The position numbers were made by a program, and so were the translations under genes. From NCBI GenBank assembly GCA_019137255.1, contig WPDH01000109.1, positions 248,001-312,000 of the forward strand: a stretch of DNA of 64,000 bases. The letters are read 5' to 3'. Source of the DNA: Corinectria fuckeliana (taxonomy: Eukaryota > Ascomycota > Sordariomycetes > Hypocreales > Nectriaceae). The notes below the pieces were generated by a model. That model did no database searches, was not told where the DNA came from, and saw nothing but the letters and a program-made list of their open reading frames with translations. Shown here in pieces: positions 12,242-23,860 of this stretch; positions within the stretch are counted from its first letter, which is position 1, and every line of letters starts with the position of its first letter.

Positions 12242-13127
12242 TAGCTCTTCCCGCAACCCTGAAGGCAATGCTATTGCCGTCAACTATGGAAAGCGCCTTT
12301 GACCTACCCTAAATCTTGCTCTCAGCACTGCCGTTTCTCTTTACTAGTAGTTCCCCATTTCCTGATGTCGAAGCCGTTACTAACACCAAGTAGAAGTGAC
12401 GAAAATCGTGGTTCTACCCCAACCCTACGACAAGGTACTTTCTCTGGTCGTGTGCCTGTGCTAAGCAGGGGACTCTCAACCTCCTTGACTTTGTTCACTT
12501 CTTGCAGTGACTGCCCAGAATATCACTCCGTCGGAGTCTCCATCTTGCACCGCCTTTGCCCATGCTTTCTGAAGAGAACCTTGAATTAATTGGACACACG
12601 GCTCTCGCCGACGCGTGGCCAATATTTCTTCCTTCGAAGCATTGCATCTCTCTATTCGTATCCTAATGGCCATTGTGCTCAAATTGCAACGAGAACGTAA
12701 GCGTGAAACATGTTTACATGAAACATTGCGACGCTGCCGGGCTCTCTGTTCTGCTTCGAGGAAAAAGACTTCAGGATAAGTCCACCAACCAGCGGCCATC
12801 CTCGCAGCAGCATGACAATCAATCTGCGGACGCTGTCACCCCATAAAGCTAGCCATTTGCCGACAATAGGTTTCCATTCCATGTGTCTAAAACTAGTCAT
12901 GGAAGCTGTGGCTCCGATCTAGGTCGGTATTCATGCTATTTCTGTGACAGGCGATATTCTCCACCAATGGCATTATCATAGACAGCGTTTCAAACAAATC
13001 GTAGTGAGGGTGCAAGATCAAGTACGGCTCGCATAGGACTTGGTTATAAAGCCGCTTCAACCAGGCGGCTGCTAAGCTGCCTGGAGACTTGGATCTTATC
13101 AGGTCAATTGGTGTCTGAACATACAAC
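12242..13127. other. intergenic region upstream of pectinesterase
   Basis: No gene is supported on either strand. The 3' part is the promoter of the pectinesterase, with a TATA-like box at 13044. Confidence 0.5.
13044..13050 (+). promoter_or_regulatory. TATA-like box of pectinesterase gene
   Basis: TTATAAA lies 78 bp upstream of the ATG at 13128, a usual spacing for fungal TATA-driven inducible genes. Confidence 0.45.
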
Positions 13128-14170
13128 ATGAAGCTTCTCTCCGCCCTTAGTTTCGCGACCGCAGCTCTAGCTGCCAGCCGAACAACCGCCCCAGACGGAT
13201 GTCTAGTTGTCAGCAAGTCGGCGTCCAGCGACCAGTACAGCACCATCCAAGCTGCCGTCGACGATCTCTCCACCTCTTCAACCAGCGCCCAGTGCATCTT
13301 CATCGACCAAGGCACATACTCTGAGCAGGTCTTGGTGCCAACCCGCGAGGCTGTGCTTTCCATTTACGGATATACTACCGACACCAGTGGCTATGCCGGG
13401 AACAAGGCTACCATCACGGGCAAGAAGAGTCAAGCGGACGGGCTGAGCAATGACGAAACTGCAACTCTCCGTGTCAAGTCGCCAAACTTCAAGCTCTACA
13501 ATGTCAATGTGGCCAACACGTACGGCAAGGGCAGCCAGGCTGTAGCTTTGAGTGCTTACGCGAACAGCGGGTACTACGGATGTGCCTTCACTGGATACCA
13601 GGACACTGTTCTTAGCAATGTGGGATATCAGCTGTACTCTAGCAGTCTGATTCAAGGCGCAACAGACTTCATTTTCGGCCAGAAGGCTGCCAGCTGGTTT
13701 GAAAAGTGCGATATTCGCGTCGTTAGCGCCTCAGTTGGCTACATTACAGGTAAGAAATGGAAAGTAATCATAACGTCGTCTTTGCAGTCTAACAGGGAAC
13801 AGCAAATGGCCGGGACTCATCCTCCGGCATTTCATACTATGTCTTCAACGACTGCGACATCGCTGCAGCCTCGGGAAACAGTGTCTCAAGCGGCGTCTAT
13901 TACCTTGGCCGCCCCTGGAGAGAATACGCACGCGTCGTATTCCAGAAGACATCAATCTCCGCCGTCATCAACTCGGCAGGATGGAAAGTCTGGAACACGG
14001 ACGATGAACGCACTGACAATGTCCTGTTTGGAGAATACAGCAACACTGGCGATGGGGCGTCGGGCACGCGGGCTTCGTTCTCTACCAAGCTTTCTTCTGC
14101 GGTGTCAATTTCGACTATTCTGACCAGCAGCTATGCTTCACAGGGCTACTATGACGCCTCATACATGTAG
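13128..14170 (+). CDS. pectinesterase (pectin methylesterase, CE8)
   Basis: A secreted enzyme that removes methyl esters from homogalacturonan, releasing methanol and exposing polygalacturonate for pectate lyases such as the one at 24262. Two exons (13128-13749, 13803-14170) split by a 53-bp intron give 329 residues, the normal size for fungal CE8. A signal peptide covers about residues 1-15 (MKLLSALSFATAALA). The right-handed beta-helix motifs are in order: GYQDTVL (transition-state Gln and acid/base Asp), DFIFGQKAASWFE (nucleophilic Asp), and YLGRPWREYARVVF (substrate-binding Arg and Trp). The intron acceptor after GAACAG was chosen because it alone restores YITANGRDSSSG in frame. No defect is seen. 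Confidence 0.95.
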
Positions 14171-14924
14171 GCGGCATTAGCTAGTCGTGGTTTGGGTCCA
14201 TAGACTTGGAGACTGCCATGTCAAATTTTAGTTATATTCCTACGAGCAAAAATATGCCACGTCTTGAGCGTCATCGTGTGGAGGATTCGTACCTATGAAC
14301 ATCATAAAGATAACAAGTGACTACTGCGGCGCATGCATAGAATGTGTAGTTTCCAGGTTCTATCGCAAGGTTACATATTCGGAAGATGACTGTAAACAGT
14401 ACGGCTGACCTACTTTTCCTGGATTTATGAGGCACCATGGCCTGTGATATCATAAATGCCTTTGAAGTTAGGTGGGTTGAGAAACCAGAGGCGCAGAGTT
14501 CGGTAGTAAACGGATAGTTCAGTCTGAAGTACTCGCCTACGTCCATGAACTCTGTTCATCTGCTGTACTGCCACATAGAATCTCCCTCCACGCCTCAACT
14601 GCCGATGGGTTTGCTCAAAGTTGCACTAGAAACGAGGGAAATGGGAAAAAACCAGATTGGACAAAGCGGGATTGAGACGCGTAATCTATGGCAAGTCGCT
14701 GTAGTCATTCTAGACAGCGTCCGAATGGAGCCAGACTTCAGATTACGAGATGCTTCTGTACCTTCTATCGTTGAACCGCGGCACCATTCTTCCAACACAA
14801 CGGGCATCCTCACAGTGTCCTGTACCTCCTTGCGACTGCTTGACTGCATTCTAGAGCGCGGTGTTGTGGTTACGCCTCAGCTCTCCGCACATCATCAACA
14901 GAAGAGAAGGGCTATCACCACCCT
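14171..14924. other. spacer between pectinesterase and aldo/keto reductase relic
   Basis: An open frame of 184 codons runs through 14545-15099 but overlaps the reductase relic in another frame and has no recognised motif. I treat it as spurious. Nothing else is supported. Confidence 0.5.
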
Positions 14925-15780
14925 AAGAAAGATCCAACTGAGCATGGGGGCCTCTGATTACGACTATTGGTCTAACAGCTTTTCGAATTCTGGAGCCCAG
15001 GTCTTCTGTGAAGACTGCCCTCAAGTTGGCCACCATCGCATCGTGACATCGAGACCCCTCAAGTGTGAGTTTGACCGGCCTTGCGACATCACGAGGTGAT
15101 TGTGGCTCATTGGCACGGCTAGGTAGCTGCGACGCTGAGGTTCAGGTCAGCAAGGGCATCAAGCTAGTGGCATGCTCGAGAGGACATTTTCCTCACTACC
15201 AAGCTCTGGTATAAATAGCTCACACTGTCCAGGCATGTCAAGGTTGCTTTTGACGCATTTTTGGAAGACCCCCCTCCCCCCACGTCGACCTTATCATGAT
15301 ATTTTAGTCTTGCATGCACATCCGCAGCGAGGCCGCTTCCCCTAGGATGCCTCAAGTTAGATTATCAGGGGAAAGATCACCTCCTTGATACTTATAAGAC
15401 TACGGAGGCCCTGATTGCCACCAGAAAGACTAAGGCCATCGATGTCTCCAACTCCAGCGAAGAACGAGGTCTACGGCCTGTTGACAAAGGTTCTGTAGCA
15501 AGTGCCCGCAGCGTAGCCGCCAATTTCGAAACGCAAAGTTGATTCATCGTCAAAGTTTTAGCTACTCACCAGATGGAGGTGCACCCATACTTACCTAGCC
15601 TTTCCAATGGCCTCTCGTCACTCAAACTTGCTCCTCTTTCCATCTCAAATCGCGAATATGGCCGACCAAACTATTACGCTTCAACGCGCAGAATCTTGAG
15701 ACCGACTTTGACCTCTACGCCGAGGATGAATAGTACATGCTCGAGGTTCTAACTAGCGGGTAGCTTCTGGAATGGAGGAA
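14925..15780 (+). pseudogene. aldo/keto reductase pseudogene
   Basis: Frame-hopping pieces follow the aldo/keto reductase order: an N-terminal strand (TIGLTAFRILEPRSSVKTALKL near 14975), GHHRIVTS for the usual GYRxIDTA, AEVQVSKGIK, REDIFLTTKLW near 15180-15205, HVKVAFDAFLED, TSTLS/HVDLIMI for the YVDLYLIH strand, then TTEALIATRKTKAIDVSNSSEE near 15402 and HQMEVHPYLPSLSN near 15570 (the family NQxExHP motif). Several stops and frameshifts separate them, so no functional NADPH-dependent reductase can be made. The position beside pectin-degrading genes makes a D-galacturonate or related sugar-acid reductase ancestry tempting, but this is inference only. Confidence 0.75.
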
Positions 15781-15904
15781 GCTATGAAGTATGTGAGATT
15801 ATACCATGTCTATTCTAGGGTTGTATCTACAAGTTACGTGTGCTCTTTATCAATACATGGCGCTGTCTACTTGTCAGCCGCTTAGCATCGGTCTGCAGAA
15901 TGGA

Positions 15905-17015
15905 CTACAGTAGGCAAATAACCGTTGCCACTATCCAGGCCCGAATGAAGAGCATTCGGGTCCATTTCAACCTTCCTCTCGCGCCTGAATCTTCGCTGTC
16001 TAATTCCTTGCGCGTCGGATCGACTCCAACCGGGTCCTGTATCCAACTGGTTGGTATCTGGGTAATAAAGTCGTACCAATAGCCACCAAGCTTCTGGTAC
16101 CCGTTGATTGTGGGATGGACGCAGTCTTGAAGATCGCTCTCAGAAAACGTCGTGAAGTCCACCGTAAGGACATGGTGGCCAGCGGCGTGGCGCTTCTGCA
16201 CCACATCGGGAATTGCTGCTTGGTATGCTGGGACCCTTGGTGATTTACGGGGGTCACATGTACCGATAATCATGGCAACTAAAATGACAGCATCGGGGCA
16301 AGCATCGATCATATGGTCGATCAGATCACCAAGTCGCTCAGCTGCTTCTGCAGGGTCGTGGCCTTCCTTCGATAGCAAAGGCCTGTCGTCCATATCGTTC
16401 GTTCCAGCATGTAGGAGAATTAGGTTAGGCCGGTGTTTTAGAGACGGGCCGACGTGATCGCTGATGTATTTGATCGTCTTGCCAGGCCAAGCAGCCTTTT
16501 ATGATGAAGTCAGTTTGGTAATTCAGCGCAGCTTCAGCCGTTTCCGGGTTCTCACAAAGTAGCCATCGGTCATATTGCCGGCCAAAACCGTACCGGCGAA
16601 AATGACTTCATCGTCTGAAGGACAAAAGTCAGCAGTCAGCGTTTGACTTCGTGATTGGCTTTGTTCTCTGTGACTTGCCAGACAAGTCGTCCCGGAGCTG
16701 CAGGCGATATCCGTTGCCATTTCCCCCGTCGCTGTCGCTTAACCAGCCGGATGTGATGGAGTCTCCAACGCAGAGGATGCGAAGCTCAGTGCCCAGCTTC
16801 ACGGCCTTCCCTGGTGATATGTTTGTTCTTAGGAGTGTTGTAGCATTTTCAATGGCGTTTTCCTGGGTGTGGCAAGGGTTAACAGAGCACTCTTGAATGA
16901 TCGGCAGCTCGCTGCTCTACCACTCACTCCCACTCACATCTAGCGCATGGCCGAGAAGGCAGAAGCTCAAAAAGACAAGGACCACACCGATCTGGTGGGC
17001 AATAAGACGCCGCAT
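15905..17015 (-). CDS. secreted SGNH/GDSL-type esterase
   Basis: A predicted serine esterase of the SGNH superfamily acting outside the cell; the substrate is unknown (fungal relatives deacetylate carbohydrates or cleave esters). Four exons (17015-16938, 16862-16679, 16614-16556, 16495-15905) give 303 residues. A signal peptide covers about residues 1-25. Block I is VGDSITSG (nucleophile at about S61), block III is LLHAGTNDM, and block V is DCVHPTINGY (Asp231, His234). The second intron uses a GC donor (G|GCAAGT) with a normal AG end, and no GT site would keep the frame. The C-terminus ends in a hydrophobic tail (MLFIRAWIVATVICLL) after a small, polar Ser/Gly/Ala stretch, which could be a GPI-anchor signal. 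It is convergent with the upstream + strand genes. Confidence 0.88.
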
Positions 17016-17801
17016 GAGGGTATACTATACAGGCTGTGTTAAAAAGACATCCTGAACATGGCTGATGTCCCAACGCGGCTTTTTATCAACAAACCCCGGT
17101 TTTAAAATCAAGGATCAGCAAAACACCAGCTAATGTGAGCCAACATTCCCCCTGATTACATAGCACGACATATTATGGAGCTTATGCGGGGCTGTCTTGA
17201 CTCGCTTAAGCAAAGCAGTAAGTTGAGCGCTGAGCACAATGTTTCTCACAGATGTCAGTCTGAAGCAGCACTCTTTACCAGACTACGCCAAGGCTTCCTG
17301 CTTCAGTATAGCTTCCAGTATCTTACATAGCTATTTCAACTCTGGAAAATACGGTAGATGCAGGCAACATCGCCGACCCCTCAATATCAGAAGACGACCT
17401 CATTGTTGAACCTGGGTTTTGCGCTCATGAACTTCACCAGACGCGTTTTTGAGACTTTCCTATCTTAGAATGAGGCTAAGTAACATGCTGCATGGGCATT
17501 GACTTGGATTTTGTTCCACCAAGTCGGTCAGTTGATTCAAGGGTGAGCACGGGATATCATTGTATAAAGAACGAACAGCTAATACCAGTAGTAAAGGGTG
17601 CAGACCGCTAGCGTATGTATCCTCCGTCAGCTGGAATTTGCTATTCCGCTTCCTATTTTAAGTTGACTAAAGAATTGCTCGCTTTTTTTCGCTTGACCAG
17701 TCAGTCCTTGCTTTGTAGAGATGAATGTAAAAAGTTGTGAGTCACTGATGGATACAACCGAGGTTCATGCAAATCCCGCGCTGTAACAACCTGCCTCCGT
17801 A
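17016..17801. other. gene-free spacer
   Basis: AT-leaning intergenic DNA between the 5' end of the esterase gene and the 3' end of the amidase gene. No gene, repeat or RNA was recognised. Confidence 0.5.
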
Positions 17802-19874
17802 TCACGGGTGAATGAGAAGATCCAAAGACTCGCTCCCTGCGTCAGTCGCGATATGGTCCAGCTTCGACTGCGCTTTCGCTGCCAGCATCACATCCTCCCA
17901 GATCGGAGGCTTGCACCTGACATCCTCGCCCGCAGCCTCGACGTCGACGCCGAACTCAAGCAGCGCCGACTCACTGCACCACTCTCCCGTCGCCATGAGG
18001 CCCACGGGGATCTTGCCCACAGTGTCTCGGCCGGCCACCGTGCCGGCATTCTTCTGCCCTACCGGGACCAGATACCCAGCAGGGGCAGTCAGCGCCGGCA
18101 GGCCGCAGAAGTTCGCCAGCCACACGTACGCCATGCTCTCGATGGTATGGTTGCCGTCGCTGGCGCCGAACTTGAGCTCTGCTCGTCCCCCGCGGATCGG
18201 AGACCCGGCGCAGGCTGTCGTGGGCGTTATGATCAGCATGCCGGGGTGTTTCTCCCAGAGGTAGGCCAGGTGCTGCATGAGGAGGCGGCGTAGCTTCTGG
18301 GCGAGGAGGTAATCAGTAGACGGGGAAGACCGGCCAAGTGCAAGCAGGATCTTGTTCGCCGGCGCGAGATTGTTGGTTCCGGGAAGCAGGGTTGCACCGT
18401 CAGTGAGGATGGTCAATGCATGCGCCGTCTGTCCTTCCGTGGTGAAGGGAATGTCAATCGGAACGGCCTTGTAACCATAGCTTGTACATAGCTTGTCAAC
18501 AAGACCACGGACAAGGGTCTGGACACCGGGTTCTGCGCGCGAGATCCATCTCTCGGGGATGCCGAGCACTTTGGTGAGTGGCGGACTCGGCTGAAGAGCC
18601 AGAGGAGGGTATTGTGTTGAGGGGTGAGGATCCGCGACAACTTTGTACAGTGCTGCAAGGGAGTGAATATCCGCTGCGAGGGGGCCTTGGACTGCGCAAG
18701 TAGGCGCGTGGTTCTGCGCAGGGCGACTCGAGAGACGTGCGTGCGTGGGCTTCAGCCCGAACACAGAGCAATACGACGACGGGATGCGGATGCTGCCACC
18801 GCCGTCGCTCCCCAAGGCGATGGGGATGAGGCCCGAACTAACTGCGTACGCGGGGCCCGAGGAACTTCCGCCTGTGTAGTATTTCGAGTTGAACGGGTTG
18901 CGAGGCGTGCCGTAGTGTGGGTTGTGTCCAGTTGTATCTATTCAGGTTTAGGGGATGCCATGGACAGGGAGGCGCAAGGAGAGGGCCGAGACTCACCTAG
19001 TCCGAACTCATGCATGCTGAGCTTCCCGAGAATCACGGCGCCGGCGTCTTCCAGCTTTCGAACACACCAATTAGTGATGGAACCGTTATCCGCGGCCTTG
19101 GTCACGTAATCGTTCAGAGAGCCCATCGTCGTCGCATAACCGTCCATGTCGTAGTCGTCCTTTATTGCCGTCGGGACCCCGTCAAGGACTCCCAGGGGCC
19201 GGTTCTCCTTGTACCGCAGCGTCGATGCCTCGGCTGCCTTCATGACCAAATCAACTTTGGTGTCGAACCAGGCGACCGAGTGCTTCCCCGGCGGAGACGT
19301 ATCTCGCTGAATCAAGGGGAGCAAAGCTTGGGCCACATCAGTCGGCGTCGTCTCACCTGATAAATACATGGCGTGATAGTCTGATACGGAGTAAAACTGG
19401 CGATGCTCCAATTGCGGCGGAAGGCCGTTGGTCTTGGCCTCGGTGGAAGACTTTTGGTCTTGCTCTGGGGCTTGTTTCTCGGGCATGGGGATGACGGTTG
19501 GCTCATACCAGGGCTCGTAGTCCTCGATATGCTCCCGGATCTTGCGCAGTGAGCTGAAGCCGGCGTTGCGCCAAGCCGTCTCCCGGACGAACCGGGACCA
19601 TTCCATTCTGCAAAACAGGTCAGCTTCCGGGCTCAGGTCGGGTCAATATGAGTACTCACGCAAAGGCTGCAGGCCTCAAGAGACGGCCTCGAATGACGGG
19701 GTTGTTCAAGGGCTTCTGGTCCCGACGTGGATCTTCTGGTCTGATGCTCGTTAGTCGAGGGAATCATGAGCAAACTTGGAGGTCAGGCGTGCTCGAGTGC
19801 GCGTACCCTTGATATGACTCCGGATAGTTGAAGAACTTCTGTTGCCCGTTTGACGGGCCCAAGGTCGATCCCAT
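17802..19874 (-). CDS. amidase (amidase-signature family)
   Basis: Hydrolyses a carboxylic amide to acid plus ammonia; the exact substrate is unknown. Four exons (19874-19807, 19740-19660, 19607-18997, 18937-17802) join in phase to 631 residues. The amidase-signature core is complete: Lys in AIKDDYD (catalytic base relay), YTGGSSSGPAYAVSSG (cis-Ser), then LGSDGGGSIRIPSSYCSVFG (nucleophilic Ser in the GGGSIR loop). An N-terminal extension of about 130 residues precedes the core, as in many fungal members. There is no signal peptide, so it is probably cytosolic. The gene is divergent from the ammonium transporter at 20985. The shared 1.1-kb gap contains GATA-type motifs, in keeping with (but not proving) nitrogen control. 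Confidence 0.93.
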
Positions 19875-20984
19875 CGTGATATCGCGGAGCCAGGGGACTC
19901 AAAGACGTAATGGCGAAGGGAAAGGTGATTGCTGTAAGGCTGCGGGGTGGGGCTTGATAAAGTGATGACAGTCTAGGTTCAAGCTTATGTGAGAATCGGC
20001 CTTCGGATGGATTTAGTTTGCTCCCGGAACGCCAAAAGTCGTTGCGCAGGAAATGGAAACGGAAGTGGAAATAAATAGGGAATGAGCCGAGGCTCGGATC
20101 CCGCGGGCCAACGAGACTCTATTAGCGAGTCACGCCACCCGCCGTCATCTGCAAGGGAACGAAGTAGGGAATGGAGCAAATATGATCCGAGTCGGCCGGC
20201 TGAAGATCGGACTGGGTTTTGTAGGTGTTGAAAAGCATCAATCATCTCTAAGAACCTAATGCATACGACACCAGCGATAGTGGTACAAATATATAGGACT
20301 AGTAGTGGGATCGTAGTACTGTGAGAGGGACCCGGCAGACTTGGCTGCATTTCCCTTGTGCCTTCTTCGGACTGGTCTATGTCTTACTCGACCCTGTCTG
20401 TTCGGATCATCTAGGAAATCCTCCGAAAGGCTCCATCCAATGGCTTCTTGTTCCTGGTTTGTTCCGGCGCTGTGGAACATGCACAATTGTCGTGAAAGGT
20501 TCCGACGTGTATTCAAGGTGGCAGAATGGCATTCCCTATTCGATGTCCCCATCACTGAGGGAACAAAGCTGCCTTAGTCTCGAGGTAGCATGGTTGCTGA
20601 ACTGTATACATGGTCCGTTGATAATTGGCCAGTAGTGTAATTGTTCTGCTCTGCGCTACTACTTTTGTGGTAAGAAAATCGCCCATGATTAATCAGGCCG
20701 AGGTTACACGTCTCTCTGTCCAACCAAGCCGGAGATGGCTTGGCCAATTGCGTCAATAGCTCCAATTACTTAGGCCTAGATAGCGCTATCCTCGATCTGG
20801 CAAAAATGTCCAGATGGTCCGCAGCGCCAAGTTTCTTATCTCTCGGTATCACCCTGGTGTGAGACAGCTCTGTTCACTGGCTCTCTATACATAGGAGCCG
20901 ACCTCCGCTGTTCAAGGCCGATTGATCCATCATGCAGACCCAATTGTGTGTAGAAATATCAGGCCGCAGCAGTTGACCTTCGCC
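19875..20984. promoter_or_regulatory. shared divergent promoter region, amidase / ammonium transporter
   Basis: No gene lies in this stretch. GATA-factor-type motifs are seen at 19955-19960 (TGATAA), 20619-20624 (TGATAA) and 20835-20841 (AGATAAG on the minus strand). AreA/NIT2-type regulators bind such sites, usually in pairs, to activate nitrogen-scavenging genes. GATA motifs occur by chance roughly this often, so function is inferred from the kind of genes served. Confidence 0.45.
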
Positions 20985-22602
20985 ATGGCAGACGCAGTGC
21001 TGAAAGACTGGGAGAACTGCGACAAGACAGACACCCTCTTCATCATCTTCTGTACCTGCATTTGCTGGACCATCGTCCCAACGGTACTCACATCCATACT
21101 TCTCCCAGGTGCCATACTGGGTGCCGTCTCCCTTGGAAAGACTGTGCTCGACTAACCAGTATCCCCAGGTCGGGATCGCGTATGGCGGCTACTCATGGAA
21201 GCGCAATGGCCTCTCCAGCACCATCCCCTCGTTGCTCGTCATCATGACCTGCTCCATTCAATGGTGGATCGTGGGTTACACGCTGGCTTACGGCGAGGGC
21301 GGATCCGTTGTTGGAAGCTTTACCTATCTTCTTCACCGCGGTGTGCTCGCTGAACCCGTCGGCACGATCCCCGCGCTCCTGTTCAGTCAATTCCAGCTCG
21401 TTTTTGAGGCGACGGTTTGCGCCCTCGCCGTGGGCGGATTTTGCGAGCGTGCAAGATTACTGCCCGTGGTTCCTTTCATCTTTGTACGTTTCCCGATCAC
21501 TTGCCCATGTTGGGGCTGTTCTCATGCATTTCGCAGCTCTGGTCAACTTTCGTTTACTGTCCTCTGGCGCATATGGTCTGGGGCGGAGGCTTTCTCGGAG
21601 AGACACTGGGCGCGCTCGACTTTGCTGGCGGTAACTATTCACTCCACTTCGAGCCTGTTCCGTGATGGATGGACATACTAACTTACCACCAGGAACGCCG
21701 GTACACATCTGCTCCGGCGCTACGGCCATGGCCATCAGCCTGTACCTTTCGTATCCCATCTTCCGCTCGCGCCGGTCTACCGTGCGCACTCCAACGCATA
21801 TCCGCCTCCACCGACCCGGCAATTCCTTCTACCAGCTCCTGGCCCTGATCATCATCTGGGGGTCATGGCTCGCCTTTGACGCCGGCACGACCCTGACTCT
21901 CTCCTTCCAGTCTCTGATGGCTCTCGCGGTGACCAACCTGTGTGCTTCGGCCGCGGCGTTGACATGGGGCTTGATCAACTTCTTCGAAACAGGCCGGTGG
22001 TCGATCGACTCCATCTTCATGGGCGCCTTATCGGGCTTGGTCATGATCACACCAGCCGCCGGCTTCATCGACCTAACCACGTCATTCTTCTTCGGAATCT
22101 TTGGCGCCTTGGTGTGCCGCCAGGCTTTACGCATCAAGTTCACTGACTGGGCGAGGCGTTGGCGCTGGGTTGATAATGCCGATACCTTTGCCACGCATTG
22201 TGTAGGCGGCGTTGCGGCGACAATTTGCACGGGGCTCTTTGCTCAGAAGAAAGTTGCCGCCTATGGTGGAGTAGACATCGAAGGCGGTGTTTTCTTCGAT
22301 GGCAACTTCAAGCAGCTGTGGATTCAAATCGCCGAGGCTGCGATCGGTTTCGTCTGGGCTGGAACGGGCTCGTTCATCATCATTGCCTTGATCGACTGCA
22401 TTCCCGGGCTTGAAGTCCTAGCCACTGACAAGTACGTTGAGCATACTCTACTTTCTCTAGCTCAGTTGTGGCTAACACATATTACAGGCACATAGCAGCT
22501 GGATTGGACACCAATGAGACCGAGGAGACGCTCAGCGACTACCAGTACCCTGATGAGGACGACTATTGCCCCCTCGATGGAGGATCACTTGAGCTGGCAT
22601 GA
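20985..22602 (+). CDS. ammonium transporter (Amt/Mep family)
   Basis: A plasma-membrane ammonium permease. Five exons (20985-21083, 21169-21483, 21537-21630, 21693-22431, 22488-22602) give 453 residues with about 11 hydrophobic helices. Hallmarks are FEATVCALAVGGFCERARLLP, WSTFVYCPLAHMVWGGG, the signature LDFAGGTPVHICSGATAM (conserved Asp and the first pore His), WGSWLAFDAGTTL, and DTFATHCVGGVAATICTG (second pore His). The glycine after the second His is Cys here. The N-terminus is shorter than in many Mep proteins and has no cleaved signal, and the acidic C-terminal tail (YPDEDDY) is short. Its divergent partner is an amidase, so product release and uptake of ammonium may be co-regulated. 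Confidence 0.94.
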
Positions 22603-23529
22603 GATGGTCAGCTACTGTGATAAGACCGACCCGGGGTTCAGTGTAAATTAGGTCCATACCAGGGGTTAACGGAGTTGGATCCCGTCAGTGGCAGAGACAA
22701 AAAGGAAGTAGAGAAACTAGAGGAAATGGAGAGACTAGAGTAGAAAAGAGAGATACACAGAGTGTACGCAATAATCCCCCCCGCTCATCTCCACGATAAC
22801 TCATTAATGTTGTCGCAGCCACTCCAAGTACATTCATGATTGGCATCTGTTTCACTCATCATCATATCTTCTTATGATCCCTAAAACCACCCGTACGAAA
22901 TACCATTGAATTCCGGTTGAGCAACCCCATGGCGTACATTAGTACTGATACTGGGGCTTCCATTCGTATTGGTAGTGCATCTATCACCTAAAGATGAACA
23001 GGAGTCTCAACGAGATGATCCTCGGTGGTGTCAAATATAGCCTACCGAGGCAACAGTGGAATGCACAATCGGCTAACACTCAGTGTCAAGCTGGCTTATG
23101 CTCATAAATGTGACAGGTGGTGAATCCTTCCCTGTCTGAAGAGCTATACCCAGTCAGCTCTGCCTCGCCTCATCTACTTTCAGTTGAGCCAGGTGACGTG
23201 GTAGGTTCGCGGGTCGTAGCTAGCAACGTTATTGCAATACTTGAAGTAGGAGTTGTGTTGGTCGTCTGTTGGCAGTCTTCTAGATCTGGGTAGTTATTCT
23301 CGCTATTCTGACTCCTGAAAGACCTCAGACCAGAGAAAAACATATTGATTAGCCTCTACATCTGTCTTGAAGGGAGATTGGCCAGTTTCTGGGGCAATCA
23401 CCTCGAATATGGGATCAGCGACTACAGTCGTCAAATAAGAGCCGGTATAGGGCTGAGTTTGCCACGTTTCGTCCTTTAGGTGTATTAAAGATATGGAGTT
23501 CTCAATGTCGGTTCTAGGATTATCTATGA
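22603..23529. other. intergenic region downstream of ammonium transporter
   Basis: Nothing recognisable on either strand. Purine-rich 3' flank (about 22690-22760), then AT-rich spacer. Confidence 0.5.
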
Positions 23530-23860
23530 TTATGTTAGTAGTAGGGGCTTCGGTTGCGATAGGACCGGGCTACGTCTCAGGGCTAAATGATTCGGTGTCG
23601 ATAGTTGTGAACTGCTCTGTACTACTATCTGTCTCGGCGGTATGTGTATCAACAATAGATGGTCCTCGGTGACGGTGCCAGGAAGCCGTGCAGTTGTGTA
23701 TGTGCGGATAGCTAAGACAGTCGTGATGCCAGGTACTGGGACAGTCCACATTTCCTCGGTCTCTATCACAGTGTTTCCTGGAACCAGAGCCGTGATGGCC
23801 TGGCCAGTGACCCCAGCCAGAACGAATAGCGAAACCTGCGAGCGCCGTTTTAAAAAGCAT
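23530..23860 (-). pseudogene. frameshifted small secreted-protein gene
   Basis: From the ATG at 23860 the first eight residues (MLFKTALA) are a good signal-peptide start. The hydrophobic core continues only in the next frame (SLFVLAGVTGQAITALVPG) after a one-base shift near 23836. The second frame then stays open to 23530 with a Thr/Val-rich mature part (VIETEEMWTVPVPGITTVLA). No family is recognised. A sequencing error at the shift would make this an intact gene, so the pseudogene label is provisional. Confidence 0.4.

Noticed and set aside
14545..15099. 184-codon open frame on the plus strand
   Set aside because: No motif, and its 3' part is a shadow of the aldo/keto reductase relic whose family motifs lie in another frame.
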